Positions 37,285 to 44,216 of a stretch of 64,000 bases of DNA are shown here, piece by piece; within the stretch, counting starts at the first letter, position 1, and each line of letters opens with the position of its first letter. Below the pieces are notes generated by a model. It worked only from the letters and a program-made list of their open reading frames with translations. It made no database searches and was not told the origin of the DNA. Source of the stretch: Acidobacteriaceae bacterium (GTDB taxonomy: Bacteria > Acidobacteriota > Terriglobia > Terriglobales > Acidobacteriaceae). The translations under genes were made by a program, and so were the position numbers. Location: assembly GCA_030041435.1 (NCBI GenBank), contig JASHNW010000018.1, positions 47,143-111,142 of the forward strand. Direction: 5' to 3'.

Positions 37285-37577
37285 CGGGACTCTCCCCCGG
37301 TCCCGCAGCGCGCAGGCTCAGCGGCCCAACCGTACAGCGCGCGCAGTCCGGAAAACTACCCGAACTCTAACCAGCGAAGAAGACATTGGCTGTGAGCCAC
37401 ATCACAATTTGGATTTGCACGGACCTGAGCAGCGCCGTACTTCCCGCCGCAATGCGCATCATGAAGAGCGCCGGCCGAGTGATTCCGAATCCGCTGAGCC
37501 GTACCGGCTCGGATCTCCCTGGCCGTCTCATCCCTGACCGCTCTTTCCCTGACCGCTTCTGAGCTACCGGCTACCAG
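37285..37577. other. Intergenic region upstream of propeller/haem operon
   Basis: No gene seen. It holds the SD-like GGGGGAG next to the possible ACG start (37285-37300), a perfect CRP-type palindrome at 37391-37406 and degenerate tandem words (37532-37580) running into the end of the upstream TPR gene. It is the likely promoter region of the eight-gene operon, although read-through from the TPR gene cannot be excluded. Confidence 0.5.
37391..37406. promoter_or_regulatory. CRP-like operator, perfect TGTGA-N6-TCACA
   Basis: TGTGAGCCACATCACA matches the full E. coli CRP core on both half-sites. It lies about 107 bp upstream of the possible ACG start (146 bp upstream of the GTG) of the first operon gene, a position suited to activation. 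Related sites are at 18487-18502 and 63839-63854. Binding is inferred. Confidence 0.5.
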
Positions 37578-37580
37578 CTA
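37532..37580. repeat. Tandem degenerate words at TPR gene 3' end
   Basis: Two copies of TCCCTGACCGCT (spaced by a few bases) followed by GAGCTACCGGCTACCAGCTA. The TAG stop codon of the TPR gene is read on the other strand from the final CTA, so the repeat starts exactly at the end of the coding region. Confidence 0.6.
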
Positions 37581-38762
37581 TTTCCCCGGCGTCATCTGCT
37601 GCACCAAACTCTGATCCTGCTTCGCGTGCAGCGCGCTCGCCTTGGCAAACTCCGCCCGCGCCTGCTCCGTTTTTCCCTCCGCCTGGTACAGCCGCGCCAG
37701 CCGCCAGTGCGCGTCCACCTGGTTCGGATCCATCGCGATCGCCCGCTCGAAATCGCTCTCCGCCGCGTCGTTCTTCCCCTCTCCTGCCAGCACAATTCCC
37801 AGATCCACCCACGCCATGCGCTGCGCTCCCGGCACCTGCACCGCCCGCTCCAGCGTCGTCTGCGCCTCCGCCGTCTGCTCCAGCTTCATCTCCGTGTCAC
37901 CCAGATACGCCAGCGCCTGCGCGTGATTCGGCACGTTCTCTGTCTCCAGTTCGAATTCCTTCGCCGCCTGCGCATACTGGTGCTGCTTCCACAGCAAATA
38001 CCCCAGCCCGAAGTGAACATTCGGCTCCTGCGGCGCCACCTTTTCCGCCGCCTCGAACTGCGCAATCGCCTCCGCCGTCCGATTCATCCCGTCCAGCGCC
38101 TCCCCCGCCAGCATGTCCGCCTGCGCCGAGTTCGGATTCGCCGCGACAATCTTTTTGAACTGCGCCAGCGTGCAGTCGAATTGCCGAGCATACAGGCAAG
38201 CCTGCGCCAGCACCCCGCGCAGTTCCTGGGTTCCGGGTCCGGCCGCAGGCGACTTCTCCACCGCGAACCGCAGCTCGGGCACCGCCTCCGCAAACTCCCC
38301 CACGCCGTAGTAGCTCATTCCCAGCAAAACGCGCGGCTGCATATCCCCCGGAGCCGCCGCAACCGCCGCCTTCAGCGGCGCAATCGCCTCCTTCAACTTC
38401 CCCTGCTTAAACAGCGCCAGCCCCAGGTCGAGCTGTAAACCCGTCATCCGCGGATCCAGCCGCAGCGCCCGCCGGTACGCTTCCTCCGCGCCTCGATAAT
38501 CCCCCTCCCGCGCCAGCACAATGCCCAGATGTCCGCACGCCGCCGCATCCCGCGGATGCGCCGCCAGCACCTGCCGCCACGCCGCCTCCGCGTCCTTCCA
38601 TTGCCCCTGCTGCTCCAGTGCCAGCGCCTGCTGCGCCGCGCCCGCAGTCCGCGAACCCGCGCCGCCAGCCTGCGCCCAGGCAGCATCCGCCGCTGCTGCG
38701 CTCACCCACGCGCACAGCACCGCCGCTGCCGCCAACCGTTTCCATCGCGATACCAGCGCCAT
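37578..38762 (-). CDS. Secreted TPR-repeat protein
   Basis: 394 residues. The signal peptide (MALVSRWKRLAAAAVLCAWVSAAAADAAWA) is followed by about nine tetratricopeptide repeats (for example HLGIVLAREGDYRGAEEAYR, LGLALFKQGKLKEAIAPLK, LGYLLWKQHQYAQAAKEFE, LARLYQAEGKTEQARAEFA). A protein-protein interaction scaffold in the periplasm is the natural reading; no enzyme domain. ATG 38762 has GAGGGG upstream. It lies 293 bp before the propeller/haem operon, same strand, and its TPRs resemble those at the C-terminus of the next protein, so it may belong to the same system. Confidence 0.82.
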   Translation of the reverse strand: MALVSRWKRLAAAAVLCAWVSAAAADAAWAQAGGAGSRTAGAAQQALALEQQGQWKDAEAAWRQVLAAHPRDAAACGHLGIVLAREGDYRGAEEAYRRALRLDPRMTGLQLDLGLALFKQGKLKEAIAPLKAAVAAAPGDMQPRVLLGMSYYGVGEFAEAVPELRFAVEKSPAAGPGTQELRGVLAQACLYARQFDCTLAQFKKIVAANPNSAQADMLAGEALDGMNRTAEAIAQFEAAEKVAPQEPNVHFGLGYLLWKQHQYAQAAKEFELETENVPNHAQALAYLGDTEMKLEQTAEAQTTLERAVQVPGAQRMAWVDLGIVLAGEGKNDAAESDFERAIAMDPNQVDAHWRLARLYQAEGKTEQARAEFAKASALHAKQDQSLVQQMTPGK

Positions 38763-38856
38763 CCACCCCTCTGTCACAACCCATCCGTTATTACACCACC
38801 CTGCCCGCGCGCATGGCATCCGCATGCGGCCCGGAAAACGTCCCCCAAAAAAGGAA

Positions 38857-38884
38857 ACGCAGTGGAGCAACTGCCCCACTGCGT
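38857..38884 (-). terminator. Intrinsic terminator of the TonB-receptor gene
   Basis: On the minus strand ACGCAGTGG and CCACTGCGT form a perfect 9-bp stem around a 10-nt loop (GGCAGTTGCT), followed directly by a T-rich tract TTCCTTTTTT (38856 down to 38847). It begins 22 bp after the receptor stop codon. This separates the receptor transcript from the TPR gene downstream. Confidence 0.85.
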
Positions 38885-38905
38885 CCAAAGGTGCTTCTCG
38901 AATTC

Positions 38906-41900
38906 TTAGAACAGGAACTTACCGCCAAACTGCAGCACACGCGGGTTGTCGTTGTCGCTCGTCACCTGGCCGAAGTTTCCACTGGGAAGTCCAGTGCTCA
39001 GCCCGGTGAACTGCACATGGTTGAAGGTGTTGTACGACTCAGCACGCAGCTCAAACCGCGTCGTTCCATCCTCCGTCAGAGCAAAGGACTTGAACAGGCT
39101 CAGGTTCCAGTTGGCAAGCCCCGGCCCCGACACGACGTTCCTGCCGGAGTTCCCGAAGCCGTTGTTGCCACCGCCAGCCCAGGGAGCAACCGGAGCGGCA
39201 AAGGCGCTGGTGTTGAACCATTCCTTCTGCGTCTTCGGCCCGCTCACGCTGCCCACCCGGTCCGGACGGTTCGTCGTTCCGCCGCCCAAACCCAGTGTGT
39301 CCGCTCCGCCCCAGGTCACGTTCTGCGGCAGTCCCGTCTCCAGCGTGGTGACGCCGGAGAAGACCCAGCCGCCCAGCAGGCTCCGCTCTGCCATGCTGCC
39401 TGCATGCATGAAGAACGGAACGTTGTACACGTAGTTGGCGTTGAAGATGTGACGCCGGTCGTACGAACCCGGCCCGCGATCGTACCTCAGGTCGAACGGA
39501 TCGGAGATCGAATTCAGATCGTCCGTCTCCTCATCGATCTGGTGAGACCACGTGTAGGCGAATTGCGCCGTCAGCCCGTGCTTGTTCTCCATGCGCAGCC
39601 CGGTCTGCAGGCCGTTGTAGTTAAAGTTGCTGGCGTTCTCGTCGTCGGTGATGCCAGCCCACCCCGGGAAGATGCGGTACAGATTGGAATTCGCTCCTCC
39701 CGCGACCGCCTGCCGGTCGGTCAGGTCGCTCAGGGGCAGCGTGTTGACCGCGCGCTGATCGTTCTGATCCCACGCGCTCGATCCGACATACTGCACCACC
39801 GCCATGATGGCCGGGGCGATCTGCTGCTGGACACCCAGGCTGAATTGCGCAGTGCCCGGGGGTGGATAGTAGTAGTCCAGCGTGCCGATGCTCGCCGGGA
39901 ACACCGGATTGGAAGCTACCGCTCCATTCAGAGCGCTGGTGTGAGGATTGGTGAAGTACACTTCGTTCGCCGATGGCTGGTAGGCAAACGGCGGGTTGGT
40001 ATCGGTCCCGTAGACATCGTTCCCCTGGACGCGTTCATAGAAGATGCCGGCGCCCCCGCGCAGCACCGTCTTGCCCGTGCCCAGCAGGTCGTAGGCAAAC
40101 CCTATGCGAGGCTGCCAGGTGAAATAGTCGCTCTTGACCAGTCCACGCGGGAAGCCGTTCACTCCCGGAAGTCCGATCCCATTCAGATAAAAGGGAACCG
40201 CAGCGTTTGTCGGATTCGAGAATCCCGGACCGCTCGGGTTGAGCGTTCCCGTGCTCGCACTTGGAACCTGCTCATTCGCTGCACTGAACAGCGAAGGAAC
40301 AAAATTCGCCGTCCGGTTCTCTTTGTTGTAGACGTGCGGTAGCCCGTCATACCGCAGCCCCAGATTCAGGGTCAGGTGGGGCGTTACATGCCAGTTATCC
40401 ATTCCGTAGAAGGAATAGGTGTTGTTGATCCAGTGGAACATGTCGATGATCTGCAGCTGCTTGAAGCTGTCCGAGAGCCCCAGCAGGAAGTTGACATAGG
40501 AATCGCCGGAGAAGTCGGTACCGAAGCTGTAGTCTCCCTGAGTGTCCGCCTGCTGCTGCTGGTTCTTGTCGCTGCGCATCCAGGCGAATCCGAACTTCAG
40601 ATCGTGCCTGCCCCTCGTCCACGAAATGTCGTCGCGCGGCTGATAGTCGAGGAACGCGTTCTTCCACGGCCAGTAGTTGATCGTCCAGTTCGTGCCCAGC
40701 GGCGCGCCCAGATCCACCGAAGGCATGCGGTTCAGCAGGTTGTTCGCCGCCGGGAAGTACCCGGCCTGCGTCCATCCCGACGGCTGCGCATAAATGCCCG
40801 TCGGCGTGATGCTGATGCTGTTCCCGTTCACATTGAACGACGTCTCGTTCAGCAGCGTCGGCGAAATGGTCTGCGTTAGTTTGATCACCGTCCCCCACGT
40901 CGGATTGCCGAACACGTCCCCCGTCGTCGGATAGGTGTCGTTGCTCCACATGTCGGGGTAGATGGTCTGCGACATCTCATCGTGGATGAAATGACCCATC
41001 AGGTGCAGTTTGTTCGTGATGTCATGATCCATGCGCACCACGTCTTCCCGCACATACGTCGGCTGGCTCGGCGACGCCACATACTGCGGCGCTCCATTGG
41101 AGGCCGTCGAGTTCGACGCCGGAATCGCGCCCGTCTTCATAAACAGAACCGCATTCGGATCCAGCATGTTCGCCGGGATCACTCCTCCCGGGAACGAATT
41201 GCCGGGTGTCAGCCCATCCCCCTTCTCGAGTGTCGTATAGGCGGTGTTATTGGGCAGGTTCGGCACGCACGGCGCCGTCTGTCCCGCGTTGCAGGCGCTC
41301 GCGGCCGGCGATTCCGTAAAGCCCGTCGGCACGGTATAGGTGAAATTAGCCGTAGAGCTCGTCGGAATATCGCTCGCCGGCAGGGTATTGTTGGCGGTCG
41401 GAGTGGCTCCCGCAATGTACCGGCGCCATTCATCGCTGTAGAAGAAGAAGGTCCTGCTCTTGCTCCTGGGGTAAATCCCCGGAATCACCACCGGCCCCCC
41501 GATATCTCCACCAAAAATATTCAGGCGCAGTTCCGGAGTTGGTGTATGCGACAGCTTGGAAAAGTAGTCCGCCGCGTCGAAATCGTCGTTCCGGTCGAAT
41601 TCCCACACGCCGCCATGCAGACTCTTCGTGCCTGACTTCAGCGCCATCAAAATCGTGCCGCCCGACGCGATTCCATAATCCGGCTGATAGTTGCTGTCCA
41701 GCGTCTGGAACTCCGCCAGCACGTCAGGGGAAGGCATCACATCCGGTTTGCCTCCGCTGCCGCGGTCGTACACTTCGCCGCCGTCAATCAGCCAGTTGTT
41801 GTGGCCCGGCCGCGTGCCTTCGAAGCTGATGCTTTCGTTACTGGTCTGCGCGGACACGCCGTTAAACGCCGGGATGTTCGCCGAAACCCCTAAGCCCAGA

Positions 41901-42370
41901 GCCGCCAGAGAAAACATGTTGCGGCCGTTGATACCGATGTCGGTCAGCTGCTTCCCGGTAATCAGGTTGCTGATTTCGTTGGTTTCCGTTTGCAGATGCA
42001 GAGCATTCGCCTGCACCATCACCGTTTGCGTGTTGGCGCCCACCGCCAGAACCACATTCTCCTGGACTGTCGCCGCGACGTTCATCACGATTCCGGTCTT
42101 CTCGAACGTCTTAAAGCCCGTAGCCTCGACCTTCAGGTTGTAACTTCCAATATGCAGCGCCGGAAAAACGTAAAGTCCCGCGCCGTTTGTGATTCCGGTC
42201 CGTGCTTCGCCGGTCCCGGAGTTGGTGAGGGTTACCTGCGCTTGTGCGATCACCGCGCCGCTCGGATCGGTAACCGATCCCGTCAACTCGGCGTTCTCCT
42301 GCGCATTCGCCACGAACGCCGCGCTCAGCGCGACGGCCGCCAGGCATAGCCAGCGCTTCCAGTGTGTCAC
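38906..42370 (-). CDS. TonB-dependent receptor, Oar-like, with carboxypeptidase-regulatory-like N-terminus
   Basis: 1154 residues, outer membrane. The signal peptide ends AAFVANAQ; residues ~28-110 form a carboxypeptidase-regulatory-like beta-sandwich (ELTGSVTDPSGAVIAQAQVTL); then a plug-like region (GRNMFSLAALGLGV, SISFEGTRPGHNNWLIDGG) and a large beta-barrel ending in Phe (QFGGKFLF), the usual outer-membrane assembly signal. Such giant receptors are expanded in Acidobacteriota and often import oligosaccharides. GTG at 42370 is chosen because GGAGG lies 6 nt upstream; an ATG at 42415 has no such site. The gene ends at a strong terminator. Confidence 0.9.
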   Translation of the reverse strand: MTHWKRWLCLAAVALSAAFVANAQENAELTGSVTDPSGAVIAQAQVTLTNSGTGEARTGITNGAGLYVFPALHIGSYNLKVEATGFKTFEKTGIVMNVAATVQENVVLAVGANTQTVMVQANALHLQTETNEISNLITGKQLTDIGINGRNMFSLAALGLGVSANIPAFNGVSAQTSNESISFEGTRPGHNNWLIDGGEVYDRGSGGKPDVMPSPDVLAEFQTLDSNYQPDYGIASGGTILMALKSGTKSLHGGVWEFDRNDDFDAADYFSKLSHTPTPELRLNIFGGDIGGPVVIPGIYPRSKSRTFFFYSDEWRRYIAGATPTANNTLPASDIPTSSTANFTYTVPTGFTESPAASACNAGQTAPCVPNLPNNTAYTTLEKGDGLTPGNSFPGGVIPANMLDPNAVLFMKTGAIPASNSTASNGAPQYVASPSQPTYVREDVVRMDHDITNKLHLMGHFIHDEMSQTIYPDMWSNDTYPTTGDVFGNPTWGTVIKLTQTISPTLLNETSFNVNGNSISITPTGIYAQPSGWTQAGYFPAANNLLNRMPSVDLGAPLGTNWTINYWPWKNAFLDYQPRDDISWTRGRHDLKFGFAWMRSDKNQQQQADTQGDYSFGTDFSGDSYVNFLLGLSDSFKQLQIIDMFHWINNTYSFYGMDNWHVTPHLTLNLGLRYDGLPHVYNKENRTANFVPSLFSAANEQVPSASTGTLNPSGPGFSNPTNAAVPFYLNGIGLPGVNGFPRGLVKSDYFTWQPRIGFAYDLLGTGKTVLRGGAGIFYERVQGNDVYGTDTNPPFAYQPSANEVYFTNPHTSALNGAVASNPVFPASIGTLDYYYPPPGTAQFSLGVQQQIAPAIMAVVQYVGSSAWDQNDQRAVNTLPLSDLTDRQAVAGGANSNLYRIFPGWAGITDDENASNFNYNGLQTGLRMENKHGLTAQFAYTWSHQIDEETDDLNSISDPFDLRYDRGPGSYDRRHIFNANYVYNVPFFMHAGSMAERSLLGGWVFSGVTTLETGLPQNVTWGGADTLGLGGGTTNRPDRVGSVSGPKTQKEWFNTSAFAAPVAPWAGGGNNGFGNSGRNVVSGPGLANWNLSLFKSFALTEDGTTRFELRAESYNTFNHVQFTGLSTGLPSGNFGQVTSDNDNPRVLQFGGKFLF

Positions 42371-42925
42371 TAAACACCTCCATGCCTTCGGGTGCTTCAA
42401 AATGGGGCTGGCCATCGAGCGATTTAATTGTCGTGGTTCTTGTAGTAAAGAGTTTTAGCTCGCCGTCCCCAACCGCACCAGAACGCGACTCATGGTGTAG
42501 CACCAGGTCTCAAGGGTGTCAATGGAAAAAGGAGCGCGAACCGTGCTCATGGATAACTAATTAGTAAACAAGAGGCACCAGAAGGCCATTAGCGCCTGCG
42601 TTACAGGTACCCGCCTGTTGCACACCGCCTGCCTCTCTCCTGCCGGATGATCCACGCGCAATCCCTGCAATTGCCGCGTTTGTAACGGTATCCAACCCGA
42701 TTCAGCTTCTTCCGCAGCATCCTGTGAAACTGGTGTCGGCCTTCGCTCTGTGTATCGGATAGTAAACAATTCTTCGCAGATGCTCCCGCCGGGTCACTTC
42801 AGCCTGTAACCGGTTACCCTGGTAACCGCCTGCGACTTCCCGCCAGTCATCGACAACCCGCGTATGTTTCCAGCCGCCTCTCCGCTACCCACTTCCTGCT
42901 TTTGGCTGCCAGGCACCGGCTACCC
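42371..42925. other. Long upstream region of TonB-receptor gene
   Basis: 555 bp without a supported gene, between the receptor and the ion-channel gene (both leftward). It is AT-richer near the receptor start. It contains a LacI-operator-like palindrome pair at 42805-42827 and, at 42884-42925, border-type words (GGCTGCCAGGCACCGGCTACC) touching the channel gene stop. Confidence 0.5.
42805..42827. promoter_or_regulatory. Possible LacI/GalR-family operator pair
   Basis: TGTAACCGGTTACC contains the perfect palindrome GTAACCGGTTAC (42806-42817) with a central CG as in LacI-family operators; the overlapping GGTTACCCTGGTAACC (42812-42827) is a second near-palindrome. It lies about 435 bp upstream of the TonB-receptor start. 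Carbohydrate-responsive LacI regulators often control such receptors; here this is inference. Confidence 0.35.
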
Positions 42926-44074
42926 TCAGAACACATGCCCGTCACCGCCCTGCGCCGTGTCCCGCCCCCCGGCTTCCGCGGCCGCCCGCACTCGCGCCAC
43001 TGAGAGCCAGTTGTCCTTCTTCGGGCGCTCGATGAAAAACGGCGGCAGCGGCATCTGCAGATAGCGGCTCAGCGCCTCGGCATAGCTCTCATACATCTTC
43101 CGCAGCTCGCTCAGCCGCTCGCAGCTGCGCTCGTCGCGGCACACCCGCACGCCCGCCTGGCACAGCTGGTCGTAGATGGCGCGAAACCGCTCCGGCGGCA
43201 GCCGGTCAGCCGCATCGGTCACCGGCTTCTGTGCCAGAATCTGCGACAGATCCACCAGCGCATGCCGCGCCATGGCAAAGGTCAGCTGCGCCTGCCGCGA
43301 GCTCTCCTCCTGCACGCCCGCGATCAGCAGCGCGCACGCATCCAGGATCGCCGTAATCCCGCTCAGCCAGCTCTGGCTGGTGTGCTGCGAGCGAAAAAGG
43401 CACAGCAGCGGATACGAAATGTGGCTCTCCAGCAGCTCCGCCGACCACCGCTCCCATTCCTCCAGCAGCGTTACGATCGCCGCGCTGCCGCCCTCGAACG
43501 AGTGCCGCTTGATCAGCTCGAACGCCGTCGGCGGCGACCCCGCCCGCGCATCCAGCAGCGCAATGTTTACCTCGCGCCGCGAGAACGCGCCGTACAGCAC
43601 CGGAAAATACCCGATCACCAGCGCCACGAATCCCAGCCCGATCCCCGACTCCGCCACCGCCAGCCCGCGAATCAGCTGCCGGTGCGGCACCACGTCGCCC
43701 AGCCCCAGCGTAAAAATCGTCGTCCCGCTCACGTACAGGTCCGTCAGAAAGGGATGCGCGCTTCCCGCCGGATCGGCAAATGCCCTCGGAAAAGCGTCGT
43801 AGAGAAGCGCGAACCCGAAGATCAGCCCTGCCGCCCAAGTCCCGATCAGCCCTACCAGCGACAGTGGCCCGTAGAAGCTCAGCATCGTCTCGCGCTTGCG
43901 CTCGTGGCGCACCATCGTCGCCACCTGCCGCCACGGCAGCCACGTCAGCCGGTAAAAGAGCTTGGTCAGCCGAAACCGCCCCGTCGCGCGCCGCGGCAGA
44001 ATCACCGTCTCGAACGCGTCGAGCAGCACGAAAAACAGGCACGCAATTCCCGCAATCAGCCGCAGAGGATGCAT
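42926..44074 (-). CDS. Potassium-channel-like membrane protein
   Basis: 382 residues. Hydrophobic helices at about 4-25, 64-92 and 134-158; between the last two lies a pore loop SGTTIFTLGLGDVVPH, whose filter reads TLGLGD instead of the canonical TVGYGD. The remaining ~220 residues are a soluble, helical, Cys-containing cytoplasmic region of no recognised family. It is therefore a two-pore-helix (Ion_trans_2-like) channel relative; K+ selectivity is uncertain given the altered filter. GTAGGGG lies just before the ATG. No co-oriented close partner. Confidence 0.78.
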   Translation of the reverse strand: MHPLRLIAGIACLFFVLLDAFETVILPRRATGRFRLTKLFYRLTWLPWRQVATMVRHERKRETMLSFYGPLSLVGLIGTWAAGLIFGFALLYDAFPRAFADPAGSAHPFLTDLYVSGTTIFTLGLGDVVPHRQLIRGLAVAESGIGLGFVALVIGYFPVLYGAFSRREVNIALLDARAGSPPTAFELIKRHSFEGGSAAIVTLLEEWERWSAELLESHISYPLLCLFRSQHTSQSWLSGITAILDACALLIAGVQEESSRQAQLTFAMARHALVDLSQILAQKPVTDAADRLPPERFRAIYDQLCQAGVRVCRDERSCERLSELRKMYESYAEALSRYLQMPLPPFFIERPKKDNWLSVARVRAAAEAGGRDTAQGGDGHVF

Positions 44075-44153
44075 CCCCTACAGCGTACAGGGAGACAGCA
44101 ATACGTCGGAAATCGCCCCCCCCGCGCCCCCACCATCGCACCGAACGCACGGT

Positions 44154-44216
44154 CCCTAATCCCTAATCCCTAATCTCTGGTCCCCGACCGCTGGCCGCTA
44201 ACCGCTATCCGCTGCC
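44154..44216. repeat. CCCTAAT triplet plus degenerate CCGCTANC words
   Basis: Three perfect tandem copies of CCCTAAT (44154-44174), then TCTCTGGTCCCCGACCGCTG and about four imperfect CCGCTANC words up to the GH44 stop codon at 44217-44219. The clearest example in this window of the border repeat family. Confidence 0.65.

Noticed and set aside
44154..44174. CCCTAAT triplet resembling a telomeric repeat
   Set aside because: Only three copies, embedded in the border-repeat family seen at other gene ends; a chromosomal gene-flanking location gives no reason to invoke telomeres.
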